DNA from: Tubulanus polymorphus
Lineage: Eukaryota; Nemertea; Palaeonemertea; Tubulaniformes; Tubulanidae
Direction: 5' to 3'
DNA length: 60,000 nt
NCBI RefSeq assembly: GCF_964204645.1
Contig: NC_134035.1
Coordinates: forward strand, 8,930,501 to 8,990,500
The notes under the pieces are model-generated. The model worked only from the letters and a program-made list of their open reading frames with translations. It did no database searches and was not told the origin of the DNA. The translations under genes and the position numbers were made by a program. Of the stretch, positions 36,001-49,751 are shown piece by piece. Each line of letters begins with the position of its first letter. Positions within the stretch are counted from its first letter, which is position 1.

Positions 36001-39000
36001 GACTCTCTCTCTTTCTCTCTCGGAAGATATTCATCTCTTGTCTCGTGTTCTCATAATCTCAACCGTCGTCTGTCGCGAATAAAAACCGGAAAGCTTTCGT
36101 TTTCTTGTTGTTTTTTTATCGAAATTTCATCTTTCTTTCGACGCTCGATAAAGGACGTGGAACAATTTCCAGAAACTCGTGCGTTGTGTAATAATCCTGT
36201 AATCATCTTCTATTTCGGTAAAGATGTAAATCTCGAGTTTCGGTGCTCTGTTTTCAGAATTACGCGTAATAAATGTCAGAATGTTCTGTCTAGCACTAAG
36301 TTTTGAATAAACTTAAGAAAATAGAGATCGTTCTCAGTTGCAGAAACTTCAGTTTGAATTTAAAAAAATTGTGCGTTTCTTTGTGTGTTCTATGTATTTG
36401 CATATTGTTAAGAATCTCTTGTTTCTCTATTTCAGTCACATATCAAAACAGACTACTTTCGTCCATCCGATTACTAAGCTTACGTCGGCTGCGTCTCCTG
36501 CTAAATCCAGGTAAATCTTATGTGATACTTTCAACGGAATCGACCTGGAAAATCCGGGGAATCAAGGAAAATCTAGAAAAAAATCAGGGGAAACTCAGGA
36601 AATTTGACAAATTGTGAGAAAACTTGGGGAATTTGGGAAATGCTTTTGACCACGCATTTCAATTGGTGATTCATTGAAAAATGAATGAATTGCAACATTT
36701 TCTCTGATTCACTCAGGGAATTTTGTGTAATCACACAGAAAAAACAGACAAAACTCAGGTAGTTTATAGATTGGCGGAAAGAGGGTTAATTTCTCCAAAA
36801 TCTTAAAAGTTGCATAAAGGACATGATAGGTTGAGGGGGGGTGGTGGGAGAAGGGTGGTGGTCAGTACGCCTTGATGAATTGTAAGGGAAGGTTACTGAA
36901 AACAATACCAGCCCAGTTTTTGGGGGAAGGTCAAATGCCTCCCTAACCCTCACGGACACAAATTTGATATTTTCGAGCAAAACAGTTAAGAAGTTTTAAA
37001 AAGTTGCATAGATTTATTGCACAGATTATGCGTAGATTTTGTCTGTTTCGCTTTCTCCAAAACATGAAGAAACGTCTTGTTACTTCGTCGTATAATCCGG
37101 ATAAATGCTTCGATCAATTGTAGAACAGGGTGGCGCCACTGACCTGGAAAACTCAGGGAATTCTGATAATGTTATTGACCACGTATTTGTTAAGAGTTGT
37201 TAGAAATTTTCTTCACGCAGGGAATTTTGTGTTATAATTGTGTGAAACTGTTAAGGGATTTGTGAATTGGCAGAAGGTGACCGTCCTGAAGTAAAGAAGT
37301 CTGCCCGGTTTCTCATCAAGCGGTCGATTCACACGATTACGATTCTTTTATGACCACAAATATCTGCGACGGACGCCGGAGGTGACGACAACGGACGATG
37401 CGGAAACTCGGGCATGAAATACGAATTGATTTCATTTCTTACCCCGAGCTTGCACGCACGCATGCACGCACAAGTGGGTTATTAATTCCTATTAACCCTT
37501 TCAGCGCTGACTAATTAATACCCGAAAGTGCTAGGGATGATTTGAAAATTCTTAAAAATTCCACTCCAGTGAGTTGAATAACAGGCGTATTTCTTCAGTC
37601 TACACCGCCGTGCAGTGTATTGTTAGTTATTGATATTGTACTATTTGTGACAGGTGCTGCCATCTTTCAATAGAGATAAAAACTCATTTACTTTTAACAT
37701 CAAAGCACCACCATGCGGCGTACTAGCTAAGTCCATCAGCGAATTATACACTGCACTGAAAGGCTTAAATGCAATATAATTATATCGTAATACACCACGA
37801 TGCAATGTACTAGCATCAAAACACCATGATGCGGTGTACTAGCATCAATATACCACAATGCAGTGTACTAGCAAAGTCCACCACGGATTTATACTTCGCA
37901 CTGAAAGGGTAAAAGGTCGACAAATTTGATGTTGCTGTTTTTAAGAAGAACACACGCGGAATTGAATGAAATTTCTCATTGCCGATAGCGACTAGGAGTG
38001 AAGCCAATGAAACCGGTGTATAATTGCCGAGCAATAACCGCCGGTTACTCATTCCACAACGTCGCAATTGAATTATATTTTCACATTTCCGCGCGTTATT
38101 TTATACGGCAATTACAGTAAATTCACGTCGTCGGGAGTTGAGCTTGTAGGAATTCTCAATCGATGAATCGGGCTTCTTCTTCGCGGCGAGCGAGAAAATA
38201 TCCGGCGAAAAATCGGCATGAATAATAGATATATTTATATACGGTACTTGCGATGTCGTATAAACCCATAAAATCTCATTCAAAATTCATCATTTCTGCG
38301 TGAAAATAAATCGGCTTACTGTCAACGACGTTCGCACGTTTCATTCGAACATCGTATGTTTCATACCAAGCCTTGTAGAGACAGATTTTTTTGTTTGTTT
38401 TTTCAACTGACTTATTGTGGTCAGTAATGCAGTCCTGTCAGCTAGTCCGGCCCCTGTCGTTTTATCAATAGCCATTCTCTCTCCTGCCTGATTTACTATT
38501 AGGCTCGGGGATCAATGGCTCATGCGAACTGTGATAGACTGTACGCTGAGTTGATTAACTTTTATCCTGCTGGGATTCGCAGGTTTTCTTTATCATAACT
38601 CTTATAGATATCTCGTATTTCATTCGATTTCCTCGTACACACACGATATCTCACTCACTACCGGGACTCGTTCTAGTATTTCTGGTCAATATTGCTTCCC
38701 TTGTCCCTCACCTTGCTGTCCTAATAACGATTCGGCGAGGATACAAATCCTTGGAAAGTACTTCTGTTTGCTCCGGGATTGCGTTTCCTCCACTATTAAC
38801 GAAATTATGCCTGTATGCTCGAGCAAATCCAAAGAAAGACTAGTCGCATCCTAAAAGGGCACTTCGATATCCGAAAAGACAATACTAGGTATACTCCCGC
38901 GCTGAAAGGCTAGTTTTGAAGAACTAAATGTGCACTCCTGGAGGTCCAGACGATAGTATGAACTGCCGCACTGAAATGCACCAATAGGGTACCCACAACA

Positions 39001-42000
39001 CCAGTTATCCCACCAGGTGGCGTGACGAGCAGTAGGTCTCACGTTGTCAAAAATTAGTTTGTTTTCAATGAACTTTGAACTGAATTTTTAGACTCCTGAA
39101 TCTATATATAATCGCAGCGCCTACCAAATATGCACAGTCAATGCTTTCATTCTTCTACTCGGATATTGGTTAAGTTGAACAATGGATTGTTTATAGAGAA
39201 AAGTTCAATCAGATTTAATTGAAATGTAGAAGAAATTGAGTGCGGATGACCGACTATCTACTAGCGAACCTGGTGGATCATCGCCTGTCATATGTAGAAA
39301 CCTCGATTGCCACAGTAGCAGTGTGGGTTCCTCTTAACCTTCGTTGATGAAATGAAAAAGGGCACTAAGGGCACATTTTGATGTACAAGTCTCACAAGTC
39401 CTGCTCGGTCTGCCTCTGTGTGTCCGAGTTCATCAGCTCAGTCGTTGGGAAGAAGCCTTGTCTTCTCAGCTGAGTATTGATGAGGAGTCTTGTCCCTCAG
39501 ATACTCACGGGTCACTTATTCATTTGCAATTATGAATATTCACAGTCTTTTTCCATCAACTGTAGCTGGTGAGTAGTCGTTCCATAATGAACCAACCCGA
39601 CTATCCATTCCATCCCGTCTGGAACTCAAGAAGGAAGTCCATTAATTTGTAGAGCCTTTGGGAAGAGTCTTTCGGTTAATTTAAGGACTCTTTTTCTGCG
39701 CGAGGCGTTAAAAGAAGGGGCTGTTTGTTACCGGTGTTTTATAGAACGTTTCTTTGTAAGCGTGCAGTGATGTAGAAGTATATCAGTAGATCAGGCAGCG
39801 AATAAATACCCGGCCAATACTGATTAATACCTGTAGACTGTAGCAAATCCAATTACGCATAAAACGCACTGAATACCTACAATGTCCGGTTCAGACCCGG
39901 TCGTCTTAATCTCAACGATAAGCTTTGCAATTAGCAGTACGATGAAAATCGGCTCAGTCTGGTTTTCGTTGGGTTTAGAACGGCTTTAGAGTTGAGATGG
40001 AGCTGGCTTTGAATTTATGACCATACAACACTGACTCCTGACTATTGACATCTTTTAGTTTCTCCCGTTTATGATTGGATCTTCGCGTATTCTATTTTTC
40101 TACAATGAGATTCAGATATTCGGTCGAGTCTCGCGTGATAACCGTTAGAATTCGTGCCTCTCTCAGTTTTATCCGTCAGACGAAGTCGATGTTCGTTTGA
40201 TGTTTATTCTGAGAGAAATTTAATTAGATTCAGTTTTTAGATATCGGTTATTATTTCGCGTGTCGGTATAATGTGTCGAGGTTGAGAGAGGGAGAGGGGG
40301 AGGTGGTGGGAGAGGAGGAAGCGGAGATGAGAGTGGAAAGGAGAGGGAGAGGAGAAATAGAAGAGGGGGAGGGATTGGAGAGCAGACAGAAGATATGAAG
40401 GGGAGAGAAGAGAGGGAGTGGGAGAGGGAGAGGAGAGGAAAGGTATAGGGAGAGTTAGAGAGCAAGAGGAGGGATAGGGGAATGGGAGGGATTGGAGAGG
40501 CAGGCAGGGCAGAGGAGAGAAGAGAGGAGAGGTAAGAGAGAGGGACAGTTAGAGAGCAATAGGAGGGAGAAAGGCCAGGCGAGGTGATGAGGAGAGGTAG
40601 AGATTTGCTTGTGTTGCCCGCAGAGACGAAGCCATATTGTCACAAAGTCCTCACGTCTGTCTGTACGTCCGTCTGCCATCATCGTCGCCGCGAATGCGAG
40701 AGACTCGATAATTTTATCGAAAGGGAAGAGAACCCCGGTGATTTAGAGCGAGACGATTTGTTTGTTTGTCAGATTCACCGCGTAATATGATCGTGTTTCG
40801 CCCGCGGACCAAATAATTGGATGCAATACGGGGAACAGAGAAAATTGTGGCTGTCATTTCAACCTGCGTGTGTGCGTTCTGACAACGTGAGGTCATCAGG
40901 GGAAAAATGTTCGTGCGGCGCTGGCTGATGTGAGAAATTTTTTAAATTGACGACTATTTTTATATCGAGGGAGAAGTGTTAGAAGAAGATGTTGATATTC
41001 TCATATCCAGGGAGGAGGGTTAGAAGGAGATGATGATATTCTCATATCTAAGGAGGAGGGTTAGAAGAAGATGATGATATTCTCATATCTAGGGAGGAGG
41101 GTTGGAAGAAGATGCTGATATTCTCATATCCAGGGAGGAGGGTGAGAAGATGATATTCTCGTATCCAGAGAGGAGGGTTAGAAGATGATGATATTCTCAT
41201 ACCTAGGGAGGAGGGTTAGAAAAAGAAGATGATATTCTCATATCCAGAGAGGAGGGTTAGAAGATAGTGATATTCTCATATCCAGGGAGGAAGGTTAGAA
41301 GATGATGATATTCTCATATCTAAGGAGGAGGGTTAGAAGAAGATGATGATATTCTCATATCCAGGGAGGAGGGTTAGAAGAAGATGATGGTATTCTCATA
41401 TCCACGGAGGAGGGTTAGAAGAAGATGATGATATTCTCATATCCAGGGAGGAGGGTTAGAAGAAGATGATATTCTCGTATCCAGAGAGGAGGGTTAGAAG
41501 ATGATGATATTCTCATATCCAGGGAGGAGGGTTAGAAGATGATATTCTCGTATCCAGAGAGGAGGGTTAGAAGATGATGATATTCTCATATCTAGGGAGG
41601 AGGGTTAGAAAAAGAGGATGATATTCTCATATCCAGGGAGGAGGATTGGAAGATGATGATGATATTCTCATATCCAGGGAGGAGGGTTAGAAGAAGATGA
41701 TGATATTCTCATATCCACGGAGGAGGGTTAGAAGAAGATGATGATATTCTCATATCCAGGGAGGAGGGTTAGAAGAAGATGATATTCTCGTATCCAGAGA
41801 GGAGGGTTAGTAGATGATGATATTCTCATATCTAGGGAGGAGGGTTAGAAAAAGAGGATGATATTCTCATATCCAGGGAGGAGGATTGGAAGATGATGAT
41901 GATATTCTCATATCCACGGAGGAGGGTTAGAAGAAGATGATGATATTCTCATATCCAGGGAGGAGGGTTAGAAGAAGATGATATTCTCGTATCCAGAGAG

Positions 42001-45000
42001 GAGGGTTAGAAGATGATGATATTCTCATCTAGGGAGGAGGGTTAGAAAAAGAGGATGATATTCTCATATCCAGGGAGGAGGATTGGAAGATGATGATGAT
42101 ATTCTCATATCCAGGGAGGAGGGTTAGAAGAAGATGATGATATTCTCATATCCAGGGAGGAGGGTTAGAAGATGATATTCTCGTATCCAGAGAGGAGGGT
42201 TAGAAGATGATGATATTCTCATATCTAGGGAGGAGGGTTAGAAAAAGAGGATGATATTCTCATATCCAGGGAGGAGGATTGGAAGATGATGATGATATTC
42301 TCATATCCAGGGAGGAGGGTTAGAAGAAGATGATGATATTCTCATATCCACGGAGGAGGGTTAGAAAAAGATGATGATATTCTCATATCCAGAGAGGAGG
42401 GTTAGAAGAAGATGATGATATTCTCATATCCACGGAGGAGGGTTAGAAGAAGATGATGATATTCTCATATCCAGGGAGGAGGATTGGAAGATGATGATGA
42501 TATTCTCATATCCAGGGAGGAGGGTTAGAAGAAGATGATGATATTCTCATATCCAGGGAGGAGGGTTAGAAAAAGATGATGATATTCTCATATCCAGGGA
42601 GGAGGGTTAGAAGATGATATTCTCGTATCCAGAGAGGAGGGTTAGAAGATGATGATATTCTCATATCTAGGGAGGAGGGTTAGAAAAAGAGGATGATATT
42701 CTCATATCCAGGGAGGAGGATTGGAAGATGATGATGATATTCTCATATCCAGGGAGGAGGGTTAGAAGAAGATGATGATATTCTCATATCCACGGAGGAG
42801 GGTTAGAAGAAGATGATGATATTCTCATATCCAGGGAGGAGGGTTAGTAGATGATGATATTCTCATATCTAGGGAGGAGGGTTAGAAAAAGAAGATCATA
42901 TTCTCATATCCAGGGAGGAGGATTGGAAGATGATGATGATATTCTCATATCCAGGGAGGAGGGTTAGAAGATGATATTCTCGTATCCAGAGAGGAGGGTT
43001 AGAAGATGATGATATTCTCATATCTAGGGAGGAGGGTTAGAAAAAGAGGATGATATTCTCATATCCAGGGAGGAGGATTGGAAGATGATGATGATATTCT
43101 CATATCCAGGGAGGAGGGTTAGAAGAAGATGATGATATTCTCATATCCACGGAGGAGGGTTAGAAGAAGATGATGATATTCTCATATCCAGGGAGGAGGG
43201 TTAGTAGATGATGATATTCTCATATCTAGGGAGGAGGGTTAGAAAAAGAAGATCATATTCTCATATCCAGGGAGGAGGATTGGAAGAAGATGATGATATT
43301 CTCATATCCAGGGAGGAGGGTTAGAAGAAGATGATGATATTTTCATATCCAGGGAGGAGGGTTAGAAGAAGATGCTGATATTCTCATATCCAGGGAGGAG
43401 GGTTAAGAAGATGACGATTTCAGCGACTGCGGCTATAGGTGAGTCGATCGTCGTGTGTATCTCATGGAGCGTTGCGAGATTTATTGCTCGAAATGCACGC
43501 GTACTATACGATAAAAAACAATAATTGCTAGCTGACCACGTTGCTGCGCTGGACGGCCTGCGGGGATTGCACCGACCAACACGCCCGGTACGACTAGCTC
43601 GCCATAGCCGAGTAATTGGTACCATTACCGCAATGTTGCCATTGTCTGCGGGCTAGCCAATCACCGCGCCAACCTCGCCACGCGACTAGCCATCTTTGAT
43701 AGATGTTGTTAATACTTCACACGCGATGCCGGTGATAATTTCATCTTGATTCCATTAGTTTTTTGCTCGGTGGAGTGCGCAGCCAAAACGCAATACTTAA
43801 TCGAACCGAATTAATTAAACTAAATGTGGTCGATCTCAACAATGACCAGTGCACTTCATTCCAGCCAGCGCTTCATTCACCGGTTTACAATTACATTATC
43901 TCGCCATGGTGGCCACTTACCTGGAAATCTGGAAAAAGTCGGGGAATTTTCTTTTCTTTGAAAAAGCCAGGGAATTTTATTAAAAAGAAAAAAGCTTAGA
44001 ATCGCGAAAAAGTCAGGGAAATTGGTTGCGATTGCTAGATCATGTGTAAAATCAAATGTTTCCGTCTATGTCTATGGACTCTTAGCAGATCAAGTCAGGA
44101 AAAACAACGACCATGTCAGGGAATATTCAGGGAAATGTCCAGGGGAAAGCCAGTCAAATAGAAGTGGCCACCTTGTTCCTTATTTTTTCTGTCCAGATGG
44201 ACAGACTTTGCCAATAAGTGTATATATCTTTATTGTCTACGTCTTTATCGCACTACATATACATTCAAACTTTGAGAGCCCCAATTTGCATTTCCAATTC
44301 AATTTGCTCAAAATATAGGTTGAAAACAACCATGGTGCCAATGAGTACAATGACCTCAAGCGAGTTTGGCTACACCATTGACTTTGGCTACACCATTGAT
44401 TTATCTTTACAGCGCAATTCGTACTTAACATCGCGTTACGCGGTAATACTTGGATATACGTTAACGCGTATTACCGTTGACAGTAATTGCTAATCAAATT
44501 TACCGGCTGACTTATATGCGTCTCGTATCCGACAGGAACCGTTTCGTCCGGTTCTCCTACCGTACCTCTCCGTTCGCTGCTATACGCGGTCGTCGTGATC
44601 GATGTCGACTAATATGTCATCTGGCAGCTGTCAAATATGCCAAATTGGTGCGGTGTCTTTTCCCCCCCCCCCTCCGCGCGCTAGTTCGGCCGACGACGAC
44701 TGTTGCCGATAACCGTCGAGACAGAACAATAATTACATCACAACTACTATGCATCGCGTGTTAGAACCGTGACTCTCAGTGGCTATCGAAAAAACGGAAG
44801 AAAATTCAGCTTTTTCTAAAATTCTGAAAACCTGTCGGAAACTCCCGTGTGACTTACACCGGCATCAAATCTATCTGTAGCCTGAACGCACCCTCCTATT
44901 TTGATTAGCGAATGTAAGAAAAGATGGTTAAGGTTAAATTTCACCTAGGAAAAAATGGCCAAGGAAAAAAATATTTTTCAAAAATTCCGAAAACCTGTGT

Positions 45001-47275
45001 CGGAAACTCCCGTGTGACTTACGCTGACATCAAATCTATCTGTAGCCTGAACGCTCCCACCTATCGAAAGATTAGCAAATATGAGAAAAAATGGTTAGGA
45101 TATTTCACTTAGCAAAAAGTTGCCAAGGAAAAAAAGATTTTTCAAAAATTCCGAAAATGTGTGACGGAAACTCAGGCGTGACTTACGCTAGCGTCTAATC
45201 TATCTGCAGCCTGAACGCTCCCACCTATTTTGATAAACAAATGTAGGAAAAAATGGCCACTTTGTCCGAGTCACCTTGATTATCCAGCCTTCTTGCAATC
45301 GTTGTGTAGATTTCGCCTGTGTGTTCACAGTTACCTATTCTAAATCGGACAGACATCGGACAGACATTTTCATCGTCGGTGAACTTTCAAAGTCCAGACT
45401 TCAGATGTACGCGGAGGTTGGATTCATGCCGCGGATATCTCTGCGCCACCGACAGCTAAGAAATATCATTAATAGTCGACAATCTTTAAGAAGAACAAAG
45501 CTCTCGAGAAAGCCGTCATTGTTTGCTTTGACAGGAAATCCGGGCTTTTCTTCGTTGTTATAAAGATTGACGTCATTTATTCGTTTGCGTTGATCTCGTC
45601 GTCATATCTCGGATACAGACAGACAGACAGACGGACGGACACTGCGCCGTACGTATCACATGTCCACTCTCGCGGTGTATAAACTAATAATCTGATGAAT
45701 GCTCGTCAAATAGAGACCGACCACGACGTCCAACGCAGCGGCGCATTTATGATATAATCTTTAATATTCAGACGGCGATGTCCGTAGTAGACTACTGATG
45801 TAGTTAACACCTATGTGTAGAACCTAGTCTTAGTTCAGATGATCGTACTACTGATACTGATTCAGTTAACACTTACACATAGAACCTAGCCGCAAATCGT
45901 CAAATATGCATTTTTTTCAAAAACAAGCTGAATATGCCATAAAAATCGCTGTTTTTTGAAGTTTAATTTGCCCTACTTTGGTATGGATCAAACTACTAGT
46001 TACTTTATTACTTGGGCTAATTGATTGTTGAGATGTTTCCCCTTTTTCTTTTTTGGGGAACGTTTAAATACTTTGTAAAGCGGATATGGGTAAAATGTTG
46101 TTCAAAACGATGATTCTCCAATGAAGATTTTAAAAGCATTTAACGAGCTCGAATTAAGAGATTAAGCTTTCAATTTTATGTTCCGCGGCCTTTTTTCCCG
46201 TGTGGATAATACCGCGGCCATTTTTTCCGTTCACCAATTCAGATAAAACGATATTCAGATGAAAGCAAGCCTTCGATACATTTTCACGCGAATGAGAAAA
46301 TCCGGTACCACGCGAAATAACGAACGAACTATCGGTTTACGATAAATGGATTTTCGGCGGTCTCCGTTATTAGAGCTGGAAATAAACGGAAACGTGTTAA
46401 AAATCGTACGTAAAAGACCGATCGACCCCGGTCATTGCAGGTTAGACGAGTTCATCTACCTAAATCAGTTAATCCACATCGGTGGACGCGACTGTAGAAA
46501 ACACCAGCGCTATAAAGCCGTTTCATTTATAGTTTATTGCTGAAGAATCGATAACCTCAGCAGAAGTGTCGACCCGTCGAAGCCGAATGTGTAGATTTTG
46601 CCGGAGAGTTTCAGCAGTGCTTGATTTATTTTCGAGTTTGTTTCTTGCGATTAAAACGTTTTTTCTACTGAGCATTGTCCTCATCCGAAGGGTTGGTTTT
46701 ATCGTAATCTGATGAGGGACGGATCCAGGCGGACTCGTGCTACTCGGTCGAGTGTGTCAAATTTTCCAGTTCCTTTTTTCATTTTGTCTGCTAACATAAA
46801 ATAGGTGCGTTTCAGCGCTGGACTACGCTTCATCGGACGCCTTTTGTGATGTGACAAATTCAGTTCCTGCTACAAAGAACTGTGCGGGTGTAACGTTTGA
46901 GGTCCTTTTTCTAGTGACAAAAATTGTCGCCATAGAACAGCAGGGTGTACGTGACCTAATATTGCCTTTTTGAACATCATATCATTTTGGGATGTGACTA
47001 GTTCAGGGTGCACGTACGGTTTGAGATCCTTTCACTAGCGATAGAAATTGTCACCAGTGAACAGCTGGGGTATATGTTTTATTAGCTCAGTGCAGAAATG
47101 ACCTAAATATTGCCTTATTGACTTAAAATGCCCTGTTTGGATGTGACAAGCTCTTCAAAATTCGCCCCTCGATCCACTCATCCAGATCCTATAGGTTTTT
47201 ACATGTTTTCAGTCACTTTAAAAGTACTCTCGCATAACAACGTGAATAGTTTTAAAGGTTTTTTAACAAGTGATG

Positions 47276-47344
<69 letters not shown>

Positions 47345-49668
47345 TCTCTCCCTCTCTCCCTCTCTCCCTCTCTCCCTCTCTCCCTCTCTCCCTCTCTCTC
47401 CCTCTCTCTCCCTCTCTCTCCCTCTCTCTCCCTCTCTCTCCCTCTCTCTCCCTCTCTCTCCCTCTCTCTCCCTCTCCCTCTCTCTCCCTCTCTCTCCCTC
47501 TCTCTCCCTCTCTCTCTCCCTCTCTCTCTCCCTCTCTCTCTCCCTCTCTCTCTCCCTCTCTCCCTCTCTCCCTCTTTCCCTCTCTCCCTCTCTCCCTCTC
47601 TCCCTCTCTCCCTCTCTCCCCCTCCCTCCTATCCCTCCCCCTCTCCTTCCCCCTCTCCCTCTGGCTCTGGCTCTCCCTCTCCTGGCTCTCCCTCTCCTGG
47701 CTCTCCCTCTCCTGGTTCTCCCCTCTCTTTCTCTCTCCCTCTCACTCACTCTCTCTCTCTCTCTCTCTCTGTTCATCAAGTATTTTGTTGATGTCGATCG
47801 TGTCTGACAAGATGTGCGCAAACTGTATGCGTACATCGGCTTCTCGACTGCTAACTATCCGCTAGTCGTCGACACCGGGCATCATGCTGAATACAAATAC
47901 CGTTCCAGACACGAGGCGAACTATCTTCGATAGACTAGATAAGGCGGCTATTGTGTCACTAACCATTCGCAACGCTAATTCACCGAGGACGACGAGGCCG
48001 TTCTCGCATCAGTATCCGAGCGAACGCGCGCGCTGGGGGTCGAGTTGTTTCTAAGCGTCAGTTCTCCGCTATCTAATTAGTCACTTGTCATTGACCTTAA
48101 AGAATGTGTTTGTGTATAGAACCCGGTTGTTTTATCGTGTGACGGGTTTCGTTGTGACGCGTGTTTTTGCGAGCTCGTTTCATCGTCAGACGCTTTGTTT
48201 CCAGTAAAGGTTACGCTTTGACGTCGTCGTTCAGACGCCGCCGTTTTCGGTAATTACGAAGGGAAAACAACCCGGCGAAGTTTCTTCGTAATTTTTTGAA
48301 AGGAATGTTGACATTTCAATTCTCGCAGTTGACTACATTCGCTATCGCGAAATTGTTTAAATTCACTCACAGTTGATGAAACACTTTCTCGTCGACTGTT
48401 TTTCACTCTTTCTCACATGCTCTCAAAAATATCCCGAAGATACTCTGAAAATCAGTATCATTCCGAGTTCATTTTCAATTAACCCTTTCAGTGTTGACTA
48501 CGCAATTAATGCCCGAAAGTGCTAGAGATAATTTGAGAATTTTGAAAAATTCCACCCGAAAGGGTTGAATAACAGAAATACCACTATAGTGCGTCTACAC
48601 CGCGGCGCGGTGTATCGTTTGACTAGTATTTCACTATGTTTGACAGGTGCTGCCATTTTTAAGAGAGATGATTACTAATTACATCAATACACCGCAGCAC
48701 AGTGTACTAGCAAAATCTATCACTGATTTATACACCGCACTGCGGTGTAGACGCACTGAAAGGGTTAAACAAATATTTTTAGAGGTCGAATTATTCTCAT
48801 TCTGTGGTGATCTGAACTGCCGTAGTTTGAGATCCGAGTAGAGTTCGGTTAAGGTTAAGGTTTCATTATGAGAATAGCAATTTCAGACCACCGCTCGACA
48901 TCTCTTAATCCTAAACATGATTAAAGAACCTCTTCTGTCTCGCTCGGTTTAGACACGAATTCAGTGCATTCAACAGAAAACACACGGTACAGCACAGCTC
49001 TTATATACTCATCGATCTAAGTCTGAAACACTTTCGTCGACTCTTCATTTGTTTCGAGACAAGTTTTCATCTCGAGAAATATTCACAGTTGACTCGTTCG
49101 TTTGTAGCCTGTAGGAGACTTTTTAAAATCAGTTCAGGTTGATGAACAATTCATGATGGTTCACGTGGTATTTGAGGGGGGATAGAATGCTGCCTGTGGG
49201 GCGGGGGAAGAATGCTGCCCGTGGGGAGGGGGGAAGAATGCTGCCCGTGGGGAGGGGGATCTGACACGCCAACTCATCGAGACCTGATCCTTGTTATTTC
49301 ACATTTTGAATTACGTGCGGTTGAAATGAACAATAAACGTTCCGCCGCACATTGCGCGCAAGCAGAGAGAGAATATGTGGAGAATGTTTGTTGAGGGTTG
49401 ACTGTACGCGAATCTCTCTTTATCTTCGTAGACTTGAATTTAACTTCGGGATGAGATGAAAAATAAACGTCGTCACACACGTGGAATATGTCGACAATGC
49501 TTCGGCGTTTGCCGTTGGTTGGTGGAGAATTCGTGAAATGTCTCTTCAATCTGTCGTGTTGCATGAATAATCCTCCCTCGAGGCCATGTTTCATATCGTT
49601 ACGCTATGATAAGACCTGTGTTATATACCTGTGCGTGTGGTCTTGCTGTGGTGATGCTGCTGTTGCAG

Positions 49669-49751
<83 letters not shown>

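Larger units (their letters stand above)
18241..36435 (+). other. PLEKHA-like intron 3 (18.2 kb)
   Basis: Contains GGCCCGGGCC-type MITEs, two TTAA MITEs, two foldback elements with the hammerhead-like core, pyrimidine-rich tracts and several minisatellites, listed separately. Between them lie unique CpG-rich stretches (20930-21420, 25130-25330, 27080-27490, 34560-34800) with no recognisable exon. The 154-codon frame at 35842-36306 was judged non-coding. Confidence 0.7.

Noticed and set aside
35842-36306. 154-codon plus-strand frame, the longest non-repetitive one in the introns.
   Set aside because: No recognisable motif, no splice context, and an overlapping frame of similar length (35835-36056). 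Likely chance.
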